A stretch of 64,000 nt of DNA, from positions 1 through 64,000 of the forward strand of contig CATKZP010000008.1 of assembly GCA_949841355.1 (NCBI GenBank). Direction: 5' to 3'. The translations under genes and the position numbers were made by a program. Shown here piece after piece: positions 18,111 through 25,226 of the stretch. The notes under the pieces were generated by a model. It worked only from the letters and a program-made list of their open reading frames with translations, did no database searches and had not been told where the DNA came from. The number at the start of each line of letters is the position of its first letter. Position 1 is the first letter of the stretch. The DNA comes from an uncultured Oscillospiraceae bacterium (GTDB lineage: Bacteria; Bacillota; Clostridia; Oscillospirales; Oscillospiraceae).

Positions 18111-18869
18111 ATGGGCGACAAGAAGAAGATCGTGCTGGCGGACGCCGCGGAGGAGTTCCGCCAGATGCTGGCGGATATGATAGGCGGGGAGGCGGACCTG
18201 ACGGTGTGTGCCCAGACGGGCAGCGGCGAGGAGCTGCTGGACCTCGTCGCCCGCCACCGGCCGGACGTGGTGGTGATGGACCTGATGCTGGCGGATATGG
18301 ACGGGCTGGAGGTGCTGGAAGAGCTGGGAGAGGACCGGCCCAAGGTGCTGGTGCTGTCCGCCTTCGGCGGCCCGGCGCTGGCGGGGCAGATCTCCCAGAA
18401 GGGCGGGGATTACTGTATGCTCAAGCCCTGCCGGGCGCAGTCGGTGATCGAGCGGACCCGGCTGCTGGCCGACGCGCCCTCGGGCCAGTTCCAGGAGGAA
18501 AACGACGCCCGGGACCTGGAGCGCCAGGTCACCGCCATCATCCATGAGATCGGCGTGCCCGCCCACATCAAGGGCTACCAGTACCTGCGGGAGGCCATCG
18601 GCCTGGCCGTGGCGGACATGGAGATCATCAACGCCGTGACCAAGGTATTGTACCCTGCGGTGGCCAAGAAATTCGGCACCACCGCCAGCCGGGTGGAGCG
18701 GGCCATCCGCCACGCCATCGAGGTGGCGTGGGACCGGGGCGATTTGGAGACGCTGCAAAAATATTTCGGCTACACCGTCTCCAACGCCAAGGGCAAGCCC
18801 ACCAACAGCGAATTCATCGCCATGATTGCCGACCGCATCTCGCTGGAGCGGGACCGCAAGGCGGGCTGA
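18111..18869 (+). CDS. spo0A: Stage 0 sporulation response regulator
   Basis: This 252-residue master regulator of sporulation has a receiver domain with phospho-acceptor D57 (VVVMDLML), S83 in the switch position and K105 (MLKPC). A linker and the Spo0A C-terminal DNA-binding domain follow. The recognition segment [18 protein letters not shown] matches B. subtilis. The acidic pocket reads LADAAEEF (D11, A12), so the usual second aspartate is replaced by alanine. AAAGGA lies 9 nt before the ATG. A terminator shared with luxS follows. Confidence 0.98.
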   Translation: MGDKKKIVLADAAEEFRQMLADMIGGEADLTVCAQTGSGEELLDLVARHRPDVVVMDLMLADMDGLEVLEELGEDRPKVLVLSAFGGPALAGQISQKGGDYCMLKPCRAQSVIERTRLLADAPSGQFQEENDARDLERQVTAIIHEIGVPAHIKGYQYLREAIGLAVADMEIINAVTKVLYPAVAKKFGTTASRVERAIRHAIEVAWDRGDLETLQKYFGYTVSNAKGKPTNSEFIAMIADRISLERDRKAG

Positions 18870-18884
18870 ACGGACCAAACAGAA

Positions 18885-18919
18885 GGGCCGCCGTGCAAAA
18901 CGCACGGCGGCCCGTTTTT
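18885..18919. terminator. Bidirectional terminator between spo0A and luxS
   Basis: A 12-bp stem GGGCCGCCGTGC (18885-18896 with 18902-18913) is followed by GTTTTTG on the plus strand. It lies between two convergent genes, 8 bp from luxS. Confidence 0.9.
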
Positions 18920-18926
18920 GAACCGT

Positions 18927-19397
18927 TTACAGGTGATATTCGTAGTCCAGCTGGTCCACGGTCCAGTGTTTGATGACTTCGGCGTAGGCGGCGCACTCCC
19001 GGCGGCACAGGGCCACGTCCAAATTGCGGTAGTTTCCGCACTCGACGGCGCTCTGGCCCGGCATGGGCTTATCCCAGGCGGCGGCCTGGTCAAAGGCCCG
19101 CTTCAAAAGGGCCACGATGCCGTCCAGCGGCAGCTTGGACTGGTCAAACAGGGCGTAGAACCCGGTCTGGCAGCCCATGGGGCCGAAGTAGAGCACCGCG
19201 TCCTTCTCGGGGCTGTTGCGCAGGATGGTGGCCATTATGTGCTCCACCGAGTGGAGCGCGGCGTTGCTGAGCAGGTCCCCGGTGTTGGGCCGGCGCAGGC
19301 GCAGGTCGATGGTGGCGGTGTCCCCGTCCCGCCGGGACAGGTACATCCCCGGCTGGAGCCGGGTGTGGTCCACGGAAAAGCTGGCGATCCGTTCCAA
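18927..19397 (-). CDS. luxS: S-ribosylhomocysteine lyase (AI-2 synthesis)
   Basis: The 156-residue LuxS splits S-ribosylhomocysteine into homocysteine and DPD, the AI-2 precursor. Metal ligands H49 and H53 in HSVEH, catalytic C76 in GPMGCQTGF and ligand C120 in ECGNYRNLD are all present. The start is TTG at 19397; AAAGGAG sits 10 nt upstream and no ATG is available. It is the last gene of pncB-mtnN-luxS, directly downstream of the nucleosidase that supplies its substrate. Confidence 0.97.
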   Translation of the reverse strand: MERIASFSVDHTRLQPGMYLSRRDGDTATIDLRLRRPNTGDLLSNAALHSVEHIMATILRNSPEKDAVLYFGPMGCQTGFYALFDQSKLPLDGIVALLKRAFDQAAAWDKPMPGQSAVECGNYRNLDVALCRRECAAYAEVIKHWTVDQLDYEYHL

Positions 19398-19404
19398 TTT
19401 TGAT

Positions 19405-20067
19405 TCACTCCTTTCGGTCCATGGCCGCCGCCAAGGCCCGGTTGAGCGTCCCCACGGCGGCGGGCAGATTGGCCTGATACTCTTCGTACTGGGATGGATG
19501 GAACAGGTGGTCGGACACCACCCGGACGCAGCGGAAGGGCACGGCGCTGCGCAGGCACACCTGGGCGATGGCCGCCGCCTCCATATCGCACACCAGGGCG
19601 CCGAAGCGGTCCCGGATGCGCGCGGCCCGCTCCAGATCCCGGCCGAACCAGTCCCCGCTGGCGGCCACGCCGGGGACGGCCTCGATCCCCGCGGCGGCCA
19701 GGCGGGCCAGGGTCTGCTCCGGCTGGGCGCAGGGCAGCTCTACCCGCTCCAGCACGGGGACCAGCCCCGGGGGATCGCCAAACACGTCCAGATCGTGCTG
19801 GACGCAGTGGGTGACGGCCACCGCCGTCCCGGCGCTCAGGTCATGGAAGCAGCCGGACACCCCGGCGTTCCACACCTCGGCGGGGGCGAAGCGGTCGATG
19901 AGAAGCTGGGCGGCCAGGGCGGCGTTCACCTTGCCCACGCCGCATACGCACACCAGAAGGTCCCCCGGCAGGCGGCGCAGGGTAAGCCCCGCGCCGTTTT
20001 CCACCGGCGCGCCGCCGGTGAAGGGAGGCGCCGCCTCCTTGTGCATGGCGAAGATAACCGCGCGCAT
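19405..20067 (-). CDS. mtnN: 5'-methylthioadenosine/S-adenosylhomocysteine nucleosidase
   Basis: The 220-residue protein is a PNP-fold nucleosidase that removes adenine from S-adenosylhomocysteine and methylthioadenosine. The catalytic acid sits in RVVSDHLF (E. coli Asp197 position) and the ribose-binding glutamate in VCDMEAAA. The N-terminal GVGKVNAA phosphate-site loop is present. It starts 3 nt after pncB and ends 7 nt before luxS, so the two consecutive steps of the activated methyl cycle are co-translated. There is no strong Shine-Dalgarno, which suggests coupling to pncB. Confidence 0.92.
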   Translation of the reverse strand: MRAVIFAMHKEAAPPFTGGAPVENGAGLTLRRLPGDLLVCVCGVGKVNAALAAQLLIDRFAPAEVWNAGVSGCFHDLSAGTAVAVTHCVQHDLDVFGDPPGLVPVLERVELPCAQPEQTLARLAAAGIEAVPGVAASGDWFGRDLERAARIRDRFGALVCDMEAAAIAQVCLRSAVPFRCVRVVSDHLFHPSQYEEYQANLPAAVGTLNRALAAAMDRKE

Positions 20068-20070
20068 GGC

Positions 20071-21501
20071 TCAGTGCTTGGCGGCCAGAAGGCCCGCGCG
20101 CACGTCCCACAGCTTCTGGGACAGGTCCACATAGTAGTTGTGGGGGAACTCGAAGCGCTTCACCTCGTCCCACAGGCTGTCCACCTCCCGCTGGCAGTGG
20201 GCGCGGGACTCCTGGATGGTGGGGAGCTTGCAGACCAGCCTGCCGTCCTTGAAAATGGGGACCAGCAGGGGCCGGACGGTGAAGTCGGTGACGGTTTTGC
20301 GCTTCCAGGTGGCCTCGGGGTCGAACAGCTCCAGGGGCTTGGTGAAGTCGGGCTGCTCGTCGTGGACGCAGATGTAGTCGGCCATGGCCTTGCCGGTGGC
20401 GTTCTCAAACAGGCGGTACACCTTCTTGAAGTGGGGCAGGGTGACCTTGGCGGCGTTTTCACTGATTTTGATTTTGGGGGTGACGGAGCCGTCCGCCTCC
20501 TCGATGGCGGCCAGCTTGTAGACTCCGCCGAACACCGGCTCGCTCTTGGAGGTGATGAGCCGCTCGCCCACGCCGAAGGCGTCGATGCGGGCGCCCTGGG
20601 TGATGAGGTCGCGGATGATGTACTCGTCCAGGGAGTTGGAGGCCACGATCTTGATGCCGGGCAGGCCCGCGTTGTCCAGCATGGCCCGGGCCTTTTTGGA
20701 CAAATAGGTCAGGTCCCCCGAGTCGATGCGGATGCCGCCGGAGGTGATGCCCAGCTCCCGGAACACCTTGATGGCGTTGGGCACGCCGGAGTGGAGGACG
20801 CTGTAGGTGTCCACCAGCAGGGTGGCGGCGGCGGGGTAGACCTGGCAGTAGGTCTTGAAGGCGGTGTACTCGTCGGGGAACATCTGCACCCAGGAGTGGG
20901 CCATGGTGCCGGTGGCGGGGGTGCCGTACAGCTCGTCGGCCATGGCGCAGGCGGTGCCCCCCGCCCCGGCGATGTAGCTGGCCCGGGCGCCCAGCACCGC
21001 GCCGTCCGACCCCTGGGCCCGGCGGGAGCCGAACTCGGACACCGGGCGGCCCTGGGCGGCCCGGACGATGCGGTTGGACTTGGTGGCGATGAGGGACTGG
21101 TGGTTCAGGGCCAGCAGGATATAGGTCTCCACAAACTGGGCCTCGATGGCGGGGGCGCGGACGGTGAGGATGGGCTCCCGGGGGAAGATGGGGGTGCCCT
21201 CGGGCACGGCCCAGATGTCGCCGGTGAAGCGGAAGCCCTTCAGATAGTCCAGAAATTCCGGGGCGAAGCACCCCTTGCTCCGGAGGTATTCGATGTCCTG
21301 CTCGTCGAAGTGGAGGTTTTGGATGTAATCCACCACCTGCTCCAGCCCCGCGGCGATGGCGAAGCCGCCCCCGTCGGGGACGCTGCGGAAAAACACGTCG
21401 AAATAGCATACCCGGTCCTTCATGCCGGTCTGGAAGTAGCCGTTGCCCATGGTCAGCTCGTAGAAGTCGAACAGCATGGTGTAGTTGATGTCGTGCTTCA
21501 T
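20071..21501 (-). CDS. pncB: Nicotinate phosphoribosyltransferase
   Basis: This 476-residue enzyme makes nicotinate mononucleotide from nicotinate and PRPP, for NAD salvage. The start DINYTMLFDFYELTMGNGYF, FGSRRAQGSDGAVLGARASY (which holds the conserved F-G-x-R-R), and the later IRIDSGDL phosphate-site segment are typical of the family. GGAGGG lies 10 nt before the ATG at 21501. It leads the pncB-mtnN-luxS operon, with a SigA promoter whose spacer contains a perfect GCTGTC-TT-GACAGC palindrome. Confidence 0.96.
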   Translation of the reverse strand: MKHDINYTMLFDFYELTMGNGYFQTGMKDRVCYFDVFFRSVPDGGGFAIAAGLEQVVDYIQNLHFDEQDIEYLRSKGCFAPEFLDYLKGFRFTGDIWAVPEGTPIFPREPILTVRAPAIEAQFVETYILLALNHQSLIATKSNRIVRAAQGRPVSEFGSRRAQGSDGAVLGARASYIAGAGGTACAMADELYGTPATGTMAHSWVQMFPDEYTAFKTYCQVYPAAATLLVDTYSVLHSGVPNAIKVFRELGITSGGIRIDSGDLTYLSKKARAMLDNAGLPGIKIVASNSLDEYIIRDLITQGARIDAFGVGERLITSKSEPVFGGVYKLAAIEEADGSVTPKIKISENAAKVTLPHFKKVYRLFENATGKAMADYICVHDEQPDFTKPLELFDPEATWKRKTVTDFTVRPLLVPIFKDGRLVCKLPTIQESRAHCQREVDSLWDEVKRFEFPHNYYVDLSQKLWDVRAGLLAAKH

Positions 21502-21535
21502 AGGGAGAATCCCTCCTGTGTTCGTTGTGGATATC

Positions 21536-21564
21536 ATTATAAGCTGTCTTGACAGCAAAAGCAA
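21536..21564 (-). promoter_or_regulatory. Promoter of pncB-mtnN-luxS with an embedded palindromic operator
   Basis: TTGCTT (21559-21564) and TATAAT (21536-21541) lie 17 bp apart on the minus strand. The spacer holds the 14-bp perfect palindrome GCTGTCTTGACAGC (21543-21556). Its TGTC-N2-GACA core resembles, from memory, operators of the niacin repressor NiaR (YrxA), which would fit a niacin-salvage gene. Confidence 0.7.
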
Positions 21565-21570
21565 GCATAA

Positions 21571-21706
21571 AAGGCGCCGAGCCGCCGCGAGCGGCACGGA
21601 TGGAGTGCAGCGAAGGTAAAAACCCAAGCCCAGAAGATGGGCTTGGGTTTTTACCTGAGTCAGAGCGGAGCCGCGCGCCGCGACCAGGCGAAGCGTGACA
21701 AGGCGC
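21571..21706. repeat. Foldback repeat element, copy 1, containing a terminator
   Basis: The core is a 19-bp perfect stem (21614-21632 with 21638-21656) that ends in A-runs and T-runs and can terminate transcription in both directions. It is flanked by CGGATGGAGTGCAGCGAAGG on the left and GAGTCAGAGCGGAGCCGC on the right, and the element begins and ends with AAGGCGC. Very similar flanks occur in the copy at 24798-24935. It lies between the 3' end of the rubrerythrin gene and the pncB promoter. Confidence 0.75.
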
Positions 21707-21713
21707 GGCGCAG

Positions 21714-22346
21714 TTATTTGCCTGCGGTGTACGGGGCCCAGTCCAGCCGGACGAAAAAGTCCTGGTTGTGGCGGCAGACGGGGCAGGTCTGGGGTGCGAT
21801 GGAGGCGCGGACGATCTCCCCGCAGTTGAGGCACATCCACAGCGTCTCCCCCTGTTCCGCGAAGAGCATCCCCTGCTCCAGCAGGTCGGCCAGCATCCCG
21901 AAGCGGTCGCCGTGGACCTTCTCGATCTGGGCGATGAGCTCGAACTGCCCGCCGATGAGGTCGAAGCCCTCCTCGTGGGCGGTTTTGGCGAACTGGGCGT
22001 AGTCGTGCTCAAACTCCTGGTACTCGTTGTGCCGGGCGGCCTTCAGCAGGTCCAGCGTCTTGTCCGACAGGTCGATGGGGTAATTGCCGTCGATGGCGAT
22101 GTTCTGCCCCGCCGAGGGCAGCAGCAGGTCGTAGAACACCTTGGCGTGGGCCCGCTCCTGGTCGGCGGTGAACTCGAACACCCGGGCGGCCACCTCTAGT
22201 TGCTCCTTCCGGGCGGCGGAGGCGGCGATGGTGTAGCGGTTGCGGGCCTGGCTCTCCCCGGCGAAAGAGCGCATCAGGTTTTCCCTGGTTTGACTCTTCA
22301 TAAAGTCCACGGTTCCCTTGTGGTAGTTTTCATAGGCGTTTGTCAT
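21714..22346 (-). CDS. rbr: Rubrerythrin
   Basis: The 210-residue protein has an N-terminal ferritin-like diiron domain (FAGESQARNRYT near residue 30, ADQERAHAKVF near 65, and later E-x-x-H motifs) and a C-terminal rubredoxin domain with CLNCG and CPVCRH. It reduces hydrogen peroxide in anaerobes. The ATG at 22346 has GGAGGG upstream; an internal Met at residue 16 is where many shorter rubrerythrins begin. It is a single gene ended by the repeat-borne terminator. Confidence 0.95.
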   Translation of the reverse strand: MTNAYENYHKGTVDFMKSQTRENLMRSFAGESQARNRYTIAASAARKEQLEVAARVFEFTADQERAHAKVFYDLLLPSAGQNIAIDGNYPIDLSDKTLDLLKAARHNEYQEFEHDYAQFAKTAHEEGFDLIGGQFELIAQIEKVHGDRFGMLADLLEQGMLFAEQGETLWMCLNCGEIVRASIAPQTCPVCRHNQDFFVRLDWAPYTAGK

Positions 22347-22430
22347 AGAATTCCCTCCAATGTATTGGTAGGGATAGTATGCCCGGGGAACGACGGAATC
22401 TTGCAGGCGCGGCGAAAAAAAGCGGCTGGG

Positions 22431-22961
22431 TTACAGCTTACCCCGCCAAAGCGTGGCGGCAGGGCGGTACAAAAGCGCCGTACCCGCTGTGTTCAGCCCC
22501 CCTTTGATCAGGTTAAAGGGCAGAAAGACGGGAAGCAACAGCTCCACTACGGCCTGCCGGGAGCAGCCCATGTAGACAGGGGCGATGAGGTAATTCCAGA
22601 ACAGCATCACCAGCGCCATGCACGCCCAGCCGCACAGAAGGCCGCGCAGCGCGCCGGAGAAGCCCGGCCGCTTTTTGTGGATCAGGGCGGCGGTACACGC
22701 GAAGGAGCAGCTGGAGATGACGTTCATCATCAGACCCAGCACGCCGTTTTCGCTGACGGTGAGCAGCTCCAGCAGGGAGGCGGCCAGGGCGACCGCGAAG
22801 CAGGCCGCAGGCCCCAGCGCAAAGCCGCTGATGGCGATGACGATGTCCTTGGGGTCGTACTTCAAAAAGAGGACCAGGGGGAAGCGGCCCACAGCTGCGG
22901 CGGCGTAGGCCAGGGCGCAGAACATGGCGGTGGCGGTGATGGTTTTTGTGCTGCGGTTCAT
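22431..22961 (-). CDS. ribU: Riboflavin ECF transporter S component
   Basis: The 176-residue membrane protein has about six hydrophobic segments. FLKYDPKDIVIAISGFALGP near residues 28-47 is the RibU signature (Lys-Tyr-Asp-Pro at the riboflavin site). It would pair with an energising ECF module encoded elsewhere to import riboflavin. AGGAGG lies 8 nt before the ATG at 22961. The gene sits behind an FMN riboswitch and a leader terminator, which supports the substrate assignment. Confidence 0.93.
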   Translation of the reverse strand: MNRSTKTITATAMFCALAYAAAAVGRFPLVLFLKYDPKDIVIAISGFALGPAACFAVALAASLLELLTVSENGVLGLMMNVISSCSFACTAALIHKKRPGFSGALRGLLCGWACMALVMLFWNYLIAPVYMGCSRQAVVELLLPVFLPFNLIKGGLNTAGTALLYRPAATLWRGKL

Positions 22962-22976
22962 AAGAGAGACCTCCTG

Positions 22977-23015
22977 AAAAAAATTAACGCCTGAACGGGC
23001 GCAATGCCGTTCAGG
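22977..23015 (-). terminator. Expression-platform terminator of the FMN riboswitch
   Basis: CCTGAACGG (23007-23015) pairs with CCGTTCAGG (22990-22998) on the minus strand, and the tract CGTTAATTTTTTT follows, ending at the ribU Shine-Dalgarno. FMN binding would be expected to favour this hairpin. Confidence 0.8.
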
Positions 23016-23110
23016 AGCTAACATTCCAGGCGTGTCAAACAGGGCGGCGGGGCGGGATGGACGGAAAAAAGCGCGAAGAGCCGGCGTCGCCGCCGGACGG
23101 TTCAACACAC

Positions 23111-23217
23111 CTTCTTCGAATCCAGACTATGACTGTCGGTTTTGGAATTGCGCCAAATCAGCGCTTTCGCGCTCGCGGACTGTACCGCCGATCGGGAATT
23201 TCACCCTGCCCTGAAGA
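23111..23217 (-). ncRNA. FMN riboswitch (RFN element)
   Basis: The minus strand carries the conserved RFN blocks in order: TCTTCAGGGCAGGGTGAAAT, CCCGATCGGCGGTA, the CCGCGAGC block followed by a variable GCGC-GAAA-GCGC stem, GATTTGG with ATTCCAAAACCGACAGT, and AGTCTGGAT-x-GAAGA. The six-stem junction can be drawn by eye. It controls ribU downstream. Confidence 0.97.
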
Positions 23218-23243
23218 CATCACCATGTTCAGTTGTCCCCAAG

Positions 23244-23272
23244 AGTATACCAGAGCCGGGGGAGCCTGTCAA
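23244..23272 (-). promoter_or_regulatory. SigA promoter of the ribU riboswitch transcript
   Basis: TTGACA (23267-23272) and TATACT (23244-23249) are separated by 17 bp, about 25 bp ahead of the riboswitch. Confidence 0.9.
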
Positions 23273-23350
23273 CCGGCAGTCACCCGCCCGGCCGGGGGAG
23301 AATACACTGGAATGACGACGAACAAGGCCAAGAGGCCGGACGGGAGGTTT

Positions 23351-24217
23351 ATGATGCTGCGGGCAAAAAACATCTGGGTGGCGGGGGGCGACCCCCGGCA
23401 GGCGGCGCTGGCGGCGCTGCTGGCCGACGACGGCCACAGCGTGCATACATACGCCCTGGAGCGGGGAGAGGGACGGCGGTGCGAGCCGTCCATGGCGGGG
23501 GCGGACCGAGCGGACTGCGTGGTGCTTCCCCTCCCGGCGGCGGGGCCGGACGGGCGGCTGAACGCGCCCCTGGCGGAGCGGGAGCACGAGCTTTCGGAGG
23601 TGCTGGACGCGCTGCGCCCGGGCCAGCTGGTGTGCGCCGGGATGGCGGGAGAGGCGCTGGAGGAGATGGCGGCGGCGCGGGGGCTGGCGCTGCGGGACTA
23701 CTTCGCCCGGGAGGAGCTGGCGGTGATGAACGCGGTGGCCACCGCCGAGGGCGCCCTGCAAATCGCCATGGAGGAGCTGCCCATCACCCTCCACGACGCC
23801 CGGGTGCTGGTCGCCGGCTTTGGACGGCTGGGGCGGGCGCTGGGGCCGCGGCTGCGGGCGCTGGGGGCCCGGGTGTGGGTGTGCGCCCGGCGGTACGAGC
23901 AGCGCGCCGCCGCCGAGTGCATGGGCCTGGGCAGCGAGGGGATGGACCGGCTGAGCGACTGGCTGTGCAGCTACGACCTGGTGTTCAACACCGTGCCCGC
24001 TCCGGTGCTGGGGGTGGAGGAACTGGCCGCCCTCAAGGAGGGGGCGCTGGTCATCGACCTGGCCTCCCGGCCCGGCGGGGTGGATCTGGACGCCGCCGCC
24101 GCGCTGGGGGTGCGGGTGGTGTGGGCGCTGTCCCTGCCGGGGAAGGTGGCCCCTGTCACCTCGGGGCGGTACATCAAAAACACCATTTATCATATCATGG
24201 AGGAATCAGACCTGTGA
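23351..24217 (+). CDS. dpaA: Dipicolinate synthase subunit A
   Basis: The 288-residue protein is DpaA (SpoVFA), which with DpaB makes the spore-core compound dipicolinic acid in the mother cell. It has a split N-terminal domain starting NIWVAGGDPRQ, and a C-terminal Rossmann domain with VLVAGFGRLGRALGPRL near residue 155. LVIDLASRPGGVD and PGKVAPVTSGRYI are family signatures. GGGAGG lies just ahead of tandem ATG codons at 23351 and 23354; the second has the better spacing. It overlaps dpaB by GTGA. Confidence 0.95.
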   Translation: MMLRAKNIWVAGGDPRQAALAALLADDGHSVHTYALERGEGRRCEPSMAGADRADCVVLPLPAAGPDGRLNAPLAEREHELSEVLDALRPGQLVCAGMAGEALEEMAAARGLALRDYFAREELAVMNAVATAEGALQIAMEELPITLHDARVLVAGFGRLGRALGPRLRALGARVWVCARRYEQRAAAECMGLGSEGMDRLSDWLCSYDLVFNTVPAPVLGVEELAALKEGALVIDLASRPGGVDLDAAAALGVRVVWALSLPGKVAPVTSGRYIKNTIYHIMEESDL

Positions 24218-24798
24218 ATTGCAAGGAATTGAGAGTGGGCTTCGCCTTCTGCGGGTCCTTCTGCACCATGTCCCGGGCGCTGGACGCCCTGGAACAGACC
24301 GCCGCCCGCTTCGGGCCGGTGACCCCCATCGTATCCGAGACGGCGGCGGGCACCGACACCCGCTTCGGCGCGGCCCACGACTTCATGCGGGAGATGGAGC
24401 GCATCTGCGCCCGCCGGGTCGTCTCCACCGTGGCCGGGGCGGAGCCAATCGGCCCCAAGGGCCTTTTAGACGTGCTGGTCGTCTGCCCCTGCACCGGCAA
24501 CACCCTGGCCAAGCTGGCCCACGGCGTGACGGACACCGCCGTCACCATGGCGGCCAAGGCCCATCTGCGGAACGGCCGGCCCCTGGTGCTGGCCCTGGCC
24601 ACCAACGACGGCCTCACCGGGTCCGCCCCCAACCTGGGGACCATGCTCAACCGGAAAAACGTCTATTTCGTCCCCTTCGGCCAGGACGACTGTATGGGCA
24701 AGCCCGCCTCCCTGGTGGCGGACTTCTCCCTGGTGCCCGAGGCCATCGAGGCCGCCTGCCGGGGCGAACAGCTGCAGCCGCTGTTGCTGCGACGATAG
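24214..24798 (+). CDS. dpaB: Dipicolinate synthase subunit B
   Basis: This 194-residue flavoprotein-fold protein is DpaB (SpoVFB). The N-terminal VGFAFCGSFCTM and central VCPCTGNTLAKLAHGVTDTA segments are typical of the family. The start is GTG at 24214, overlapping the dpaA stop, with GGAGGA 9 nt upstream. The stop codon TAG is part of the ACGATAGGCGC sequence that opens the downstream foldback repeat. Confidence 0.95.
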   Translation: MNCKELRVGFAFCGSFCTMSRALDALEQTAARFGPVTPIVSETAAGTDTRFGAAHDFMREMERICARRVVSTVAGAEPIGPKGLLDVLVVCPCTGNTLAKLAHGVTDTAVTMAAKAHLRNGRPLVLALATNDGLTGSAPNLGTMLNRKNVYFVPFGQDDCMGKPASLVADFSLVPEAIEAACRGEQLQPLLLRR

Positions 24799-24935
24799 GC
24801 GCATAGGGGCGGATGGACCGGAGCGAGGACAAAAGCCCAGAGTTCACGCAGTGAAATCGGGTTTTGTCCGAGTCGGAGGGAAGCCGCCCCGTAATGCGCC
24901 CAATCGGAGCGCGAAAATGCTGTAACGATAGGCGC
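24798..24935. repeat. Foldback repeat element, copy 2
   Basis: GGCGCAT (24798-24804) pairs with ATGCGCC (24894-24900), GGGGCGG (24806-24812) with CCGCCCC (24884-24890), GGACAAAA (24827-24834) with TTTTGTCC (24862-24869), and an inner TTCAC with GTGAA. The flanks CGGATGGACCGGAGCGAGG and GAGTCGGAGGGAAGCCGC match the copy at 21571. ACGATAGGCGC occurs at both ends (24792-24802 and 24925-24935). Confidence 0.75.
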
Positions 24936-24945
24936 GATTTTCTCC

Positions 24946-24974
24946 TTGCAATCGGAGGAAAAAGGGCATATAAT
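24946..24974 (+). promoter_or_regulatory. SigA promoter of corA
   Basis: TTGCAA and a perfect TATAAT are separated by 17 bp. The predicted leader before corA is about 245 nt long. Confidence 0.85.
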
Positions 24975-25020
24975 AATAAAAGCCGCAGAGTGCGGAAATT
25001 GAATTCATAAAGGGAGTGAG

Positions 25021-25047
25021 ATGCGTCGTGTCAGGCGATCCGTTTAG
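25021..25047 (+). CDS. Possible leader peptide MRRVRRSV upstream of corA
   Basis: This eight-codon ORF starts with ATG after AAAGGGAGTGAG, a good ribosome-binding site, about 40 nt downstream of the expected transcription start, and ends with TAG. Four of its eight residues are Arg. The remaining 180 nt of leader is predicted to be structured. It may be a regulatory uORF, as magnesium-transporter leaders in enteric bacteria contain short ORFs, but chance cannot be excluded. Confidence 0.4.
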   Translation: MRRVRRSV

Positions 25048-25117
25048 TCGAAGTTGGACCTTGCAAGCACGGCGCACCCGCTGAGCCGGCATTTGCTGCC
25101 TCCCCGTGCGCCCGCTG

Positions 25118-25149
25118 CCCATTGGCCGAAGGCCGATGGGAAAATTTTA
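25118..25149 (+). promoter_or_regulatory. Hairpin in the corA leader
   Basis: CCCATTGGCC (25118-25127) pairs with GGCCGATGGG (25131-25140) around a GAA loop and is followed by AAAATTTTA. It could act as a weak terminator or as part of an attenuator. The leader does not match the M-box consensus. Confidence 0.5.
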
Positions 25150-25226
25150 CTGCGGAAGCGGCGGGGGATTTTTCTGCCCTTTTGAGGGGGCGTCCCGCCC
25201 GCCTTCCGGGAAAGGTGTGAGCGCGT

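Noticed and set aside
22431-23108. Longer ribU frame starting at 23108
   Set aside because: It would read through the leader terminator; the start at 22961 has AGGAGG and begins the conserved RibU sequence.
24975-25226. Magnesium M-box riboswitch upstream of corA
   Set aside because: The conserved M-box blocks are absent on either strand.
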